The position numbers and the translations under genes were made by a program. Below the pieces are notes generated by a model. The model made no database searches, was not told where the DNA came from, and saw only the letters and a program-made list of their open reading frames with translations. A DNA stretch of 44,598 nucleotides from an uncultured Eubacteriales bacterium (GTDB lineage: Bacteria; Bacillota; Clostridia; Oscillospirales; Oscillospiraceae): positions 1 through 44,598 of the forward strand of contig CABVBV010000004.1 in assembly GCA_902496595.1 (NCBI GenBank), written 5' to 3'. This document shows positions 1-8,861 of this stretch, piece by piece (position 1 is the first letter of the stretch; every line of letters starts with the position of its first letter).

Positions 1-22
1 ACACTGCGCTCCGCGAGAAGTA

Positions 23-142
23 TTTTCGGCGACGTACACGCCGCCGCCGAAAATGATCAAAATTTATTTCGCGGCTGCGGCCGCGAAACTCTGCGAGGCC
101 TTCTCGAGAAACATACCCCGGTTTCAGCCAGAGCCGGGGTAT
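23..142 (-). terminator. Cluster of three hairpins downstream of recQ
   Basis: Three inverted repeats lie in the 159 bases beyond the recQ stop. One pairs ATACCCCGG (113-121) with CCGGGGTAT (134-142). One pairs TTTCGCGGC (67-75) with GCCGCGAAA (80-88) around a 4-base loop. One pairs TTTTCGGCG (23-31) with CGCCGAAAA (45-53). On the minus strand the middle stem is followed by a T-rich stretch, so it is the best terminator candidate. No gene is visible in 1-159. The assignment is inferred from structure only. Confidence 0.4.
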
Positions 143-159
143 ATACTTGTGATGTAGGT

Positions 160-2028
160 TTACATAACACCTTTCCTGAGCTCGTCCAAGAAGGCTGCGC
201 CGTATTTGGAAAATTTGTACGTTCCCACTCCGTTCACATCCATGAACTCAGCCTCGGTGATGGGGGCGCGTCGGGCCATATCCCGGAGCGTCGCGTCAGA
301 AAAGACCATATATGGGGGCAGCCCGCTCTCCCTGGCGAGCCTGGTGCGGACTTGGCGGAGACGCTCGAAGAGCGCGTCCACGTCGTGAACCGGCTCAAAG
401 TCGTATGAGCCGGGGGACGGAGACTTTGCCGCCCTGCCGGGGCGCCGCTTCGGTTCTGGTTTCGGTTTTTCTTCGGGCTGGAGGCGGACTAGCGCCTTGA
501 CCTTCTCTCCGTGGAACAAGACCCCGTCGGCCTTTGACGTGGCCTCGACGGCCCCGTGGCTGACGCTGCGGCTCAGATAGCCAAGCTCGATCAGCAGGTT
601 TATATATTCGTTTATCTTGCGGAGCTTGGTGCCTTTCATCAGCCCATAGGTTGAGAGCCCGTCGAGCCCCAGCTCAGTCAGGCGCTTGTCCTTGCTGCCG
701 CTGAGAACCTGGGCCAGCAGGGTGGAGCCGACATTGTAGCCAAGCATGGCCCGTATGCGGTATACGCAGGAGAGAACCATCTGCGTCTCTGTGGTGAGGT
801 CGACTTCCACCCGTTCGGCGAGGCAGTTCCCGCAGTTTCCGCAGCTGCCCGGATGCTCCTGACCGAAATAGTCGAGGATGAAGCCTCGATAACAGTTGTG
901 AGTGCCGCAGTAGTCGGTCATGTGCTTGAGTCTGAGCAGGTTCATCCTGTGAACTTCCTGCCGCTCTTCAGGGGTCAGACCGGCGCTCTCGTCGTTCTCG
1001 ATAAGGAACCTGGCTGTCACGGCGTCGCCCGGGGAGTAGAGCAGGATGCAGTCGGAGGGGCTGCCGTCCCTCCCCGCACGGCCGGCCTCCTGATAATATG
1101 CCTCGAGGCTCTTGGGCATATTGTAGTGTATCACATAACCGACGTTCGACTTGTCGATGCCCATGCCGAAGGCGTTCGTTGCCACCATGACTCCAACCCT
1201 GTCGAACTGGAACGCCGCCTGATTCTCCCTGCGCTCATCGTCGGACATCCCGGCGTGGTAGCCCACAGCCGGGATTCCGGCTTTGCAGAGAGCCGAGCAG
1301 ACCTGCCCAACGGCGGCTCTCGTGGAACAGTAGACTATCCCGGGCCTGCCGCGGCGTTTTTCGATGAGAGATATGAGCTCCCGGGCCTTGTCTTTGGGGC
1401 TTAGAACGTCGAAAAAGAGGTTTGGCCTGTCGAAGCCGGTGACTAAGACCCTGGGCTGCCTGAGACGCAGAAGGCGAACAATGTCGTCCCTGACCTCCGA
1501 CGTGGCGGTGGCGGTGAAAGCCGCAACAACGGGCCGCTCCGGCAGGCTGTCGATGAAGTCGGATATGCCGAGGTAGCTGGGCCTGAAATCCTGACCCCAT
1601 TGCGAGATGCAGTGCGCCTCGTCAACAGCAACGATCGGGATCCTGAGCCCGTTTATGAGGCCGTTGAAGCCGGGGGTCTCGAGCCGCTCGGGGGAAACAT
1701 AGAGCAGCTTTGTCCTGCCGCTCCTGACCCTCAGCCTCACATCCCTGTATTCGTTAGTGCTGAGAGAGCTGTTGATGGCGTCGGCGGCGACGCCGGAATC
1801 CCTGAGCGACGCCACCTGATCGTTCATGAGCGAGACGAGAGGTGAAATGACGAGCGTCAAACCCGGCAGGGCGAGCGCGGGGATCTGAAAGCAGAGAGAC
1901 TTGCCTCCACCGGTGGGCATGATTCCCAGACAGTCGCGGCCGTTGAGTATGGAGGATATCAGGAAAGTCTGCCCGTCCCTGAAATCGGAGTGCCCGAAGA
2001 CGGAGCGGTTGATCTCAAAAATGTCCAA
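160..2028 (-). CDS. recQ: ATP-dependent DNA helicase RecQ
   Basis: A superfamily 2, 3'-5' DNA helicase for recombination and replication-fork repair. Visible are motif I (MPTGGGKSLCFQIPA), the DEAH box (VDEAHCISQWGQDFRP), the helicase-C block with YQEAGRAGRDG, a cysteine cluster of the RecQ zinc-binding region (ending CGNCGNC), a winged-helix RQC region and a C-terminal HRDC domain with GVGTYKFSKYG. At about 622 residues the length is normal for bacterial RecQ. The start is set at a TTG (2028) preceded by GGAGG at proper distance. The longer frame opening at 2058 would begin inside the -10 box of the recQ promoter. The gene lies 61 bases downstream of sigK on the same strand but has its own promoter. 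Confidence 0.95.
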   Translation of the reverse strand: MDIFEINRSVFGHSDFRDGQTFLISSILNGRDCLGIMPTGGGKSLCFQIPALALPGLTLVISPLVSLMNDQVASLRDSGVAADAINSSLSTNEYRDVRLRVRSGRTKLLYVSPERLETPGFNGLINGLRIPIVAVDEAHCISQWGQDFRPSYLGISDFIDSLPERPVVAAFTATATSEVRDDIVRLLRLRQPRVLVTGFDRPNLFFDVLSPKDKARELISLIEKRRGRPGIVYCSTRAAVGQVCSALCKAGIPAVGYHAGMSDDERRENQAAFQFDRVGVMVATNAFGMGIDKSNVGYVIHYNMPKSLEAYYQEAGRAGRDGSPSDCILLYSPGDAVTARFLIENDESAGLTPEERQEVHRMNLLRLKHMTDYCGTHNCYRGFILDYFGQEHPGSCGNCGNCLAERVEVDLTTETQMVLSCVYRIRAMLGYNVGSTLLAQVLSGSKDKRLTELGLDGLSTYGLMKGTKLRKINEYINLLIELGYLSRSVSHGAVEATSKADGVLFHGEKVKALVRLQPEEKPKPEPKRRPGRAAKSPSPGSYDFEPVHDVDALFERLRQVRTRLARESGLPPYMVFSDATLRDMARRAPITEAEFMDVNGVGTYKFSKYGAAFLDELRKGVM

Positions 2029-2057
2029 GCCGGTACCTCCAAAAAGGTTGTAACACA

Positions 2058-2085
2058 ATTATACACCCGGCTCACAAAACGTCAA
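2058..2085 (-). promoter_or_regulatory. Promoter of recQ
   Basis: On the minus strand TTGACG (2085-2080) is separated by 16 bases from TATAAT (2063-2058), a near-consensus housekeeping promoter between the sigK stop and the recQ TTG start. It predicts transcription from about 2051 and rules out translation from the 2058 codon. Confidence 0.7.
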
Positions 2086-2089
2086 CGCT

Positions 2090-2794
2090 CTAAACATCCT
2101 CTCCCAAAGCCTCCCGCAGCTTTTCCAGCGCCTTTTTCTCAATGCGGGATACATAGGAGCGCGAGATGCCGCAGAGCGCGGCGGTTTCACGTTGCGTCAG
2201 CGGTTTGTCGGAGTCGAGTCCGTAGCGCAGCCGGATTATTTCCGCCTCGCGCTCGGTCAGTACGCCGTCCACAAGCTCGCGCAGTCTGAGGCAGGTCTCG
2301 CTGTCGCCTATGCGCTCGGCCATGTCGTCTTCCTGTGAGATGATGTCCATGAGCGAGAGCGTGTTGCCGTCCCCGTCCACGTCTATCGACTCCGAAAGCG
2401 ACACATCCCCCGCCGACTTCCTCTGGGCTCGGAAATACATCAGTATCTCGTTCTCACAGCAGCGCGACGCATACGTGGCCAGCCGGACGCCTTTCTCCGG
2501 CCGGTAGGTGTTGATGCCCTTTATGAGCCCGATCGTGCCGATGGAGATGAGGTCATCGGCATCGTCGGCCTGGGTGTAGTATTTCTTGATGATGTGAGCC
2601 ACGAGGCGGAGATTGTGCTCTATGAGCACGTTCCGGGCCTCGATATCGCCATCGAGCCAGAGCTCCACATATTTGCGTTCCTCTGCGGCGGAGAGAGGCC
2701 TTGGGAAAGAGCCGGACGAGGGCCCCAGCCTCAGCATCAGAAACGCGCTCGAAAGCAGCGCCATGAAAGCCCCAGTAAGCAAATTGAGCACCAC
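2090..2794 (-). CDS. sigK: Sporulation RNA polymerase sigma factor SigK
   Basis: A sigma-70 family factor of the late mother-cell type. The first ~25 residues are hydrophobic (FMALLSSAFLMLRLG), like the inhibitory pro-sequence that is cleaved during sporulation. Region 2 follows with the family signatures ARNVLIEHNLRLVAHI and DLISIGTIGLIKGI, then CCENEILMYFRAQRKS. Region 4 ends with TQRETAALCGISRSYVSRIEKKAL, a helix-turn-helix that reads the -35 element. The reading frame is continuous at 234 residues, so it is not split by a skin-type element. A GTG start at 2794 is used, with a second GTG at 2791; the ribosome site is poor and an ATG 11 codons later is possible. Upstream lies a recombinase-like remnant; recQ follows downstream. 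Confidence 0.93.
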   Translation of the reverse strand: MVLNLLTGAFMALLSSAFLMLRLGPSSGSFPRPLSAAEERKYVELWLDGDIEARNVLIEHNLRLVAHIIKKYYTQADDADDLISIGTIGLIKGINTYRPEKGVRLATYASRCCENEILMYFRAQRKSAGDVSLSESIDVDGDGNTLSLMDIISQEDDMAERIGDSETCLRLRELVDGVLTEREAEIIRLRYGLDSDKPLTQRETAALCGISRSYVSRIEKKALEKLREALGEDV

Positions 2795-3366
2795 CTTATC
2801 AATGATGCTACATTCTATTCACCCACCGCAAGTACACTTTCGACTTTTGTCGCGGCCAAGCACAGTTTCGACGCATATTATCATGCGGATTAAGGGAACA
2901 GCCGACCGACGATGACAATGAGGTTATTCTCTGTGTGGCTCATGATATCGCCGAGCCCGAAGCAGGAGGGATCATTGGCGATGACCACGTTGACCTGCTT
3001 GTTTTTTATGTCGGTTACCATCCGTTTTACGCCTGATACAAACTTCGTTGGTTCGCTTATCATGTGCATACAGGGTTGGGAGAGCGGTAGTTGCGGGCAC
3101 ATCGGCTGCGGTAAGGTTCAGCAAAGACTACATACAGTAATACCAACACAAGTTGAACGGGATCATGAAGTGAAGACTGCCCTAGAGAATCTCACGAATA
3201 GTTTGCCGGACAGCTCCACTCAAACTCAACGTTACGTTCGCCTGGCTGAGATTGCGTTGGAGTTTCAAGTGCACATTTTCACACTACGGTTTCTTTGCCG
3301 TAAAAGATGTGGCGTTCGAGGTGTGTTTGGGCTATAATATCAAAAAGATGACCAAGGAGGAGAAAT
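2795..3366. other. Gene-poor gap between sigK and the M16C peptidase
   Basis: About 570 bases with no convincing intact gene and lower GC than the flanks. On the minus strand 2890-3060 encodes a recombinase-like fragment (listed separately). A plus-strand frame at 2912-3337 runs antisense to it and has no recognisable features. A TATAAT at 3333-3338 stands 34 bases before the M16C start but lacks a clear -35 partner. A small dyad with arms CGCAT/ATGCG lies near 2871-2886. No RNA gene was recognised. Confidence 0.6.
2890..3060 (-). pseudogene. Remnant of a serine site-specific recombinase (resolvase-like)
   Basis: The minus-strand frame contains the pattern KRMVTDIKNKQVNVVIANDP followed by SCFGLGDI. 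This resembles the stretch of large serine recombinases that normally reads like G(F)KRM..DI..G.VN.VIVKDLSRFGRDYI. Only about 50 residues match. The conserved arginine of SRFGR is lost (SCFGL), no N-terminal catalytic serine region is found upstream in any frame I checked, and a stop follows at 2890. I read it as a decayed fragment next to sigK. The family assignment rests on pattern similarity by eye. Confidence 0.42.
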
Positions 3367-6240
3367 ATGCTTAGCGGAACAATGAACCACGGCTTTGCCG
3401 TTTTGCACACGCAACTGCTGCCGGAGCTCAGTGCGGTCATGCATCACCTGCGCCACGAGCGCACGGGGCTGGAACTGGTCTGGCTCGAGCGGGATGAGGT
3501 GAACCGCACTTTCGGCATCGCCTTCCCGACACTGCCGGAGGACGACACGGGCGTCTTCCACATCCTCGAGCACTCCGTACTCTGCGGTTCGGAGCGCTAC
3601 CCAGTCAGGGAGCCCTTCGTGGAGCTCATGAAGACCTCCATGAACACATTCCTGAACGCCATGACCTTCCCGGACAAGACATATTACCCCATCTCCAGTC
3701 GCAATCCCAAGGACTTTCTGAACCTCATGCGCGTCTACCTCGACGCGGTCTTCCGCCCGCTCATCTACAGCCGGCCCGAGATCTTCCGCCAGGAGGGCTG
3801 GCACTACGAGCTCGATGCCGAGGGCAGGCCGAGCCGCAAGGGCGTGGTCTACAATGAGATGCGTGGCGCCTTTGCGAACGCGGACGAGCTGGAGGAGAAC
3901 GCCCTTATGTATGCGCTCTACCCGGATACACCCTACCGTTTTGTTTCAGGCGGCGACCCGGAGCACATCCCGGAGCTGACATATGAGAAATTCCTGGACT
4001 TCCACCGACGCTTCTATTCGCCGTCGAATGCCTACGTCTACCTCGACGGCGATGTGGACATTGATACCGTGCTCGGCATCTTGGATGGGGAATACCTCGC
4101 TGCAGCCGAGCCGGGGGAGCGCCTGCCTGTACCGGAACTGCAAAAGCCAGTTCGTGCTCCGGAGCAGCGCGTGGTATATGAGCTGCCTGCGGAGGAGGAC
4201 GAGGGCGGGCGTTTCCGTCTCGCCTGGGGCCGCGTCGCCGGGGAGATAACGGATCGCGAGCGCATGACGGCGATGCAGCTGCTCTGCACCGTCCTGTGCG
4301 GCAGCAATCAGGCTGTGCTCACGCGTGAGCTGCTCGCTTCGGGCTTGGGCGAAGCGGTAAGCATGATGCTTTGGGACGGCTGCGCCCAGCCCTTTATAAA
4401 GCTCGAGATCCGCGACCTCAGCGAGGACGAGCTTGTCGCCGCTGGGGAGAAGCTGCGTACAGTGCTCTCCCGACTGGCAGAAGACGGGATCGATCGGAGC
4501 GAGTTGGAGGCCGCGATGGCGAACTTGGAGTTTCAGATGCGCGAGCGAGACTATGGATACTACCCCCAAGGCCTCGGCATAAGTTTCAGTGTGCTCGACA
4601 GCTGGCTGCGCGGAGGCAAGCCCGAAGCGATGGTGGAGATCGGCGACCTATTTGACCGCCTGAGAATCAGGATGAAGGATGGCTATTTTGAAGAACTAAT
4701 ACGCGAAGTGCTGCTTGAGAACCCCCACGGTTGTGAGGTCGTCATGATACCATCTCACACAGTTGGGGAGGAACGCCGCGAGCGCGACAAAAAAAGGCTT
4801 GAGGCAACAGCCGATGTTTGGAGCAGCGAGGAGCGTGCGCTCATCGCAAGGCAGCAGGCCGAGCTGGAAGCCTGGCAAGCGGGATCGGACAGCCCGGAGG
4901 CACTTTCGACTCTGCCTCGACTCAAACTTGATGATATCAGTCCCGAGCCGGAGGAGTATCCTACGCAGGAGGACAGTGTCTGCGGCGTGCCGCTCCTGCG
5001 CCACGAACTGCCCGCGTCCGGCATAAGCTATGTTTCCCTCTATTTCGATATCACGGGCCTCGGAGGGGAAGAGACGGCGGCGGTGAGCTTTCTCGGAGAG
5101 CTACTGGGGAAAGTGGACACTGTTGAGCACAGGGCTCAGGAACTCAGCAGCCTTATCCGGTTGCACTGCGGCAGCCTCAGTTTCTCCGTGAATGTGTATG
5201 AGCGCGGTTCGCGTGACTATTGCGCCAAACTGACCGCCAGGGTCAGCGCCCTGGAGAGCAGTATGGACAAGGCGCTCGGCCTTCTTTCCGATATATTGAC
5301 AGGCAGCCGCCTTGACTCGAAAAAAGAGATAACGGATATCTTGCGCCAGCGCCGCACAGCCATGCAGCAGCAGCTCGTGAACAACGGCCATGCCTCCGCC
5401 ATCGGGCGTGCGGCCTCCCAGCTTACAGCGGGAGCCGCCGCGAACGAGTGGGCCAACGGCTACGACAGCTACTGCTGGCTGAAGCGCCGGGCCGCGGAGA
5501 CTGACTTCACCTCGCTGTCTGAAATGCTATCCACCATAGCCGGGCGCATCATCTGCCGCCGTGGGTCAACAGTCAGCGTGACGGGCCGCCGCAGTGCTGT
5601 GGTGGATGATGCCGTGGCCGCGCTTGTCGCTTCCCTGCCCGAGGGTGAGGGAATTACCGGAGAGGGCATCGCCCCACGCGGCTTGCGCCGGGAGGGCATA
5701 GAGATACCCTCTGATGTAGGCTACGCCGCCTTGGGTGGCCTCGGCGGGGTGCTTGACGGGCGCTGGCAGCTGGCAGGACGCGTAGTTTCCCTCGAATACC
5801 TTTGGAACGCCGTCCGGGTGCAGGGCGGGGCTTATGGCACCGGCATGGTGACCCGCGAGAGCGGCTTTGACGGATGCTACTCCTACCGCGACCCGAGCGC
5901 CGCCGCAACGCTCCGTACCTACGCCGGTGTGCCGAGATTCCTACGCAGCTTCGCCACGGACGGCCCTGAGCTCGACGGACTCATAACCGGAGCCATCGCA
6001 GCGGGGGAGCCGCTGCTGACTCCTCGCACCAAGGGCGAGGAGGCCGACGACCTCTATTTCCGAGGTATCACCTATGATATGCGCCGCTCCAGGCGTATTC
6101 AGCTGCTGGGCGGCAACTGCGCCGACCTCGCTGCGGTAGCGGAACGATTGGAGCAGGTGTTTGAAAAGCCCGCCGTCTGCGTTCTTGCGCCACGTGCGGA
6201 GCTCGAGCGTTGTTCCCTTGATGAGCAGTACAGTCTATAA
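3367..6240 (+). CDS. M16C-family zinc metallopeptidase (PreP-like)
   Basis: A large insulinase-family peptidase predicted to degrade peptides in a closed chamber. The inverted zinc motif HILEH is at residues 65-69, and the third zinc ligand is probably the Glu of VVYNEMRGAF about 80 residues further on. The stretches FVELMKTSMNTFLNAMTFPD and YPISSRNPKDFLNLM are typical of the PreP/M16C branch. At 957 residues it matches the ~970-residue single-chain two-half architecture of that branch. No signal peptide is visible, so it is probably cytoplasmic. The ATG at 3367 is preceded by AAGGAGG. It stands alone, with a terminator right behind it and unrelated neighbours. Confidence 0.93.
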   Translation: MLSGTMNHGFAVLHTQLLPELSAVMHHLRHERTGLELVWLERDEVNRTFGIAFPTLPEDDTGVFHILEHSVLCGSERYPVREPFVELMKTSMNTFLNAMTFPDKTYYPISSRNPKDFLNLMRVYLDAVFRPLIYSRPEIFRQEGWHYELDAEGRPSRKGVVYNEMRGAFANADELEENALMYALYPDTPYRFVSGGDPEHIPELTYEKFLDFHRRFYSPSNAYVYLDGDVDIDTVLGILDGEYLAAAEPGERLPVPELQKPVRAPEQRVVYELPAEEDEGGRFRLAWGRVAGEITDRERMTAMQLLCTVLCGSNQAVLTRELLASGLGEAVSMMLWDGCAQPFIKLEIRDLSEDELVAAGEKLRTVLSRLAEDGIDRSELEAAMANLEFQMRERDYGYYPQGLGISFSVLDSWLRGGKPEAMVEIGDLFDRLRIRMKDGYFEELIREVLLENPHGCEVVMIPSHTVGEERRERDKKRLEATADVWSSEERALIARQQAELEAWQAGSDSPEALSTLPRLKLDDISPEPEEYPTQEDSVCGVPLLRHELPASGISYVSLYFDITGLGGEETAAVSFLGELLGKVDTVEHRAQELSSLIRLHCGSLSFSVNVYERGSRDYCAKLTARVSALESSMDKALGLLSDILTGSRLDSKKEITDILRQRRTAMQQQLVNNGHASAIGRAASQLTAGAAANEWANGYDSYCWLKRRAAETDFTSLSEMLSTIAGRIICRRGSTVSVTGRRSAVVDDAVAALVASLPEGEGITGEGIAPRGLRREGIEIPSDVGYAALGGLGGVLDGRWQLAGRVVSLEYLWNAVRVQGGAYGTGMVTRESGFDGCYSYRDPSAAATLRTYAGVPRFLRSFATDGPELDGLITGAIAAGEPLLTPRTKGEEADDLYFRGITYDMRRSRRIQLLGGNCADLAAVAERLEQVFEKPAVCVLAPRAELERCSLDEQYSL

Positions 6241-6258
6241 ACTGAGCCAGTACCAGTC

Positions 6259-6283
6259 CTCCCCCGAAATCGGGGGAGTTTTT
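6259..6283 (+). terminator. Rho-independent terminator after the M16C gene
   Basis: CTCCCCCGA pairs with TCGGGGGAG and is followed by TTTTT, 18 bases past the stop codon. A classic intrinsic terminator. Confidence 0.85.
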
Positions 6284-6495
6284 ATACCCGTATTTGGTAT
6301 ATGAAGATTCACTCTTGCTGCATATCCTGCGTACTGCCATTGTACCCGACGTTATAGATGTTTAAGGGACACATACGACCCTAAACGCTATAAAACGGCA
6401 AAAATGCTGATATAACGACGTATACTTTAGCAATTTAACAGCACACCGACAAAAATTAATGTGAGAAATTTGGCGTAAATTGTAGTATGTCATCA

Positions 6496-6524
6496 TTGAC
6501 AATGACTGCGAATTGTTGTAGCAT
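6496..6524 (+). promoter_or_regulatory. Promoter of the Ami/Opp-type operon
   Basis: A perfect TTGACA (6496-6501) is spaced 17 bases from TAGCAT (6519-6524). The leader of about 100 bases contains a hairpin, ACGCCGC (6577-6583) with GCGGCGT (6592-6598), before the Shine-Dalgarno GAAGGGGGAG. The rest of the 6284-6629 gap is AT-rich and holds nothing else I recognise. Confidence 0.6.
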
Positions 6525-6629
6525 TTTATTCATCAAAATATATAGGGAACAGGGGTATTGCTAGGAACGGGCCTGAACGCCGCTGTAAGGGGCGGCGTCT
6601 GGATATAGACCTTTGAAGGGGGAGAAAAG

Positions 6630-8777
6630 ATGAGAGACTGGATCAAAAAGACATTGGCCCTGGCGCTGTGTCTTACCATGGTGTTCTCGTTGGCCGCCTG
6701 TGGCGGCACGGACGCACCTGTGGAGACAACGCCCGCGCCGAGCGAGGAGACACCCGCTGAAGGCGGGATCCTAGAGAACGACGAGGACATATATATGGCC
6801 GCGATGAGCGAGTTTTACGACGCCTACATGGCCGCCTTCGAGGCCGAGACGCTCAGCGAGCGCTGGGCGCAGATGGCCGTTTCAGAGGCCAAGTTCCTCG
6901 AGAGCGGCGTTGCCACGCCCATGTACACCGCGGGCGGCTGCTACGCCATGAGCCGCGTTCCTTTCCGTGCGGGCGGCTACGCTTCATGGCTGGGAGACCG
7001 GGTGTATTTCGACCAGATGGTGATAACGAACGAGATAATCACCACCGAGGACTATGAGCACCTCGTCGAGATGTGGTACGAGCTCACCGGCACAGGCACC
7101 TACACCCAGAGCGCTGTTGACTACCTGACCGAGAAGGGCTACACCTTCACCGATACCGCCACTACCACCTTCGACCGTGTCGGCACCACCTGGGACTTCC
7201 TGAGCGACGGGGATTTCCACGACGACGCGAGCTTTGTGGACTATCTCTACCAGTACGACAGCGAGGGTGTGCTCCAGCCGCATCTTGCCACGAGCTACGA
7301 CGTCAGCGAGGACGGTCTGACCTATACCTTCTATATCCGCGAGGGCGTGACCTGGGTGGACAGCCAGGGCCGTCAAGTCGCTGAACTTACCGCAGACGAC
7401 TGGGTCGCGGGCCTGCAGCACGTGGCTGATGCCGGCGGCAGCGCGATAAATATGCTCCTCGGCGTACTAGAGGGGATCGATGCCTACGTTTACGGTGAGA
7501 CGACGGATTTTTCCACAGTCGGTGTCAAAGCAGTTGACGACCACACACTCCAGTACACCCTCACCGAGGAGTGCCCGTACTTCATGACCATGATAGCCGA
7601 CGCCTGCTTCACTCCCATGAGCCGCAACTACTATCTGAGCCAGGGTGGTGTGTTCGGCATAGCCGAATACGATGAGGCGATAGCAGGTAGCACTTATATG
7701 TATGGCACGAACCAGGATCACATCGCCTACTGCGGGCCGTACCTGTGCACCAACGTCACGGATAAAAACTCGATCAACTACATAGCTAATGAGAGCTACT
7801 GGAACGCCGAAAACGTCAGGATAAAGGCCGTGAACTTTATTTACGACGACGGCAGCGACGTCACCCGCGAGTATAACGACTTCACCGTGAACGGCGTCGG
7901 CACGACCATGGTGCTCGACACTGCCCAGCTCGAGATAGCGAAGAAGGACGGAAACTTCGACAAGTACGTCCACGTAGCGCCTAACGTCACGAATATTTTC
8001 CTAATGTGGTTCAACGAGAACCGTCAGGTCTACGCCAATGTTCCGGACGGCGCCTGTGTGTCGCAGAAGACCGAGGAGCAGAAAGAGGTCAGCCGTGCGG
8101 CTCTGCAGAACCAGCACTTCCGACTGGCTCTGGGTTATTCCATCGACCGCGCCAGCTACATCTCTCAGAGCTTGGGTGAGGATCTCAAATACGTCTGCCT
8201 GCGCAACAGCTATGTCCCCGGCGACTTCGTCAGCCTGGAGGAGGACGTCACTATTGATATTAACGGTACTCCGACCACCTTCGAGGCGGGTACCTTCTAC
8301 GGCGAGATAGTCCAAGCCCAGGTCACGGCCGACGGCTATCCCTTCAAAGTTTGGGACGAGGAGAACCACTCCAGCGACGGCTTTGACGGCTGGTACAATG
8401 TGGAGCACGCAATTAGCGAGCTGGAGCTTGCCATTGCCGACCTCGCGGCCATGGGCTATGAGATAAGCGCCGAGAATCCGGTCGTACTAGACTACCCATA
8501 CAGCGCCTATAACGAGACCGCGACCAATCAGGCGGTCGTACTTAAGACCTGCATCGAGGAGGCTCTGGACGGTATGGTGGAGCTATCCCTCATCGAGTGC
8601 CAGGATGCCACTGAGAACCTGAACGCCTGGTTCAACACCAACTCCGGCGCCGAGTACAACTATGACCTCGGTGGACTGGGCGGCATCGGAGCCGATTTTG
8701 GCGATCCCGAGACCTACCTTGACGGCCTGCTGCCCTACGGCGACGGCTTCGCCATCCGGAAAATGGGCATCTGGTAA
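6630..8777 (+). CDS. Oligopeptide-binding lipoprotein of an Ami/Opp ABC importer
   Basis: Extracellular solute-binding protein of family 5, the ligand receptor of the importer encoded by the next four genes. A lipoprotein signal peptide ends in LAAC-GG (lipobox cysteine near residue 24), so the mature protein should be lipid-anchored on the outer face of the membrane. A Thr/Pro/Glu-rich linker follows. The SBP_bac_5 fold is indicated by LQPHLATSYDVSEDGLTYTF, FYIREGVTWVDSQGR and FRLALGYSIDRASY. At 715 residues it is longer than typical OppA (~540). The extra ~130 residues lie between the linker and the first conserved block, as in long AmiA/AliA-type receptors. A hairpin follows the stop before the permease gene. 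Peptides are the likely ligand; the exact substrate cannot be read from sequence. Confidence 0.9.
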   Translation: MRDWIKKTLALALCLTMVFSLAACGGTDAPVETTPAPSEETPAEGGILENDEDIYMAAMSEFYDAYMAAFEAETLSERWAQMAVSEAKFLESGVATPMYTAGGCYAMSRVPFRAGGYASWLGDRVYFDQMVITNEIITTEDYEHLVEMWYELTGTGTYTQSAVDYLTEKGYTFTDTATTTFDRVGTTWDFLSDGDFHDDASFVDYLYQYDSEGVLQPHLATSYDVSEDGLTYTFYIREGVTWVDSQGRQVAELTADDWVAGLQHVADAGGSAINMLLGVLEGIDAYVYGETTDFSTVGVKAVDDHTLQYTLTEECPYFMTMIADACFTPMSRNYYLSQGGVFGIAEYDEAIAGSTYMYGTNQDHIAYCGPYLCTNVTDKNSINYIANESYWNAENVRIKAVNFIYDDGSDVTREYNDFTVNGVGTTMVLDTAQLEIAKKDGNFDKYVHVAPNVTNIFLMWFNENRQVYANVPDGACVSQKTEEQKEVSRAALQNQHFRLALGYSIDRASYISQSLGEDLKYVCLRNSYVPGDFVSLEEDVTIDINGTPTTFEAGTFYGEIVQAQVTADGYPFKVWDEENHSSDGFDGWYNVEHAISELELAIADLAAMGYEISAENPVVLDYPYSAYNETATNQAVVLKTCIEEALDGMVELSLIECQDATENLNAWFNTNSGAEYNYDLGGLGGIGADFGDPETYLDGLLPYGDGFAIRKMGIW

Positions 8778-8812
8778 TACCACCACAAGAGCAAGAGAAG
8801 CAATCCAGGCGG

Positions 8813-8836
8813 GGCGGATGGCGAACGCCATCCGCC
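8813..8836 (+). promoter_or_regulatory. Intercistronic hairpin after the binding-protein gene
   Basis: GGCGGATGGC (8813-8822) pairs perfectly with GCCATCCGCC (8827-8836) around a GAAC loop, between the binding-protein gene and the first permease gene. No U-run follows, so it is more likely an mRNA-stabilising or partial-attenuation element than a full terminator. Such elements often make the receptor more abundant than the permeases; that role is inference. Confidence 0.55.
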
Positions 8837-8861
8837 TCTCCCCATTAAAGGGAGTGCGCTT

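Noticed and set aside
2090..2794. Possible skin-type interruption of sigK
   Set aside because: The sigK frame is continuous from the pro-sequence to region 4.
2795..2900. Sigma-E or sigma-K promoter upstream of sigK (GCATGATAATATG)
   Set aside because: The -10-like match is partial and no convincing -35 lies at proper distance.
2912..3337. Plus-strand 141-codon frame in the sigK-M16C gap
   Set aside because: It overlaps the recombinase-like remnant on the other strand, has no ribosome site and shows no family features.
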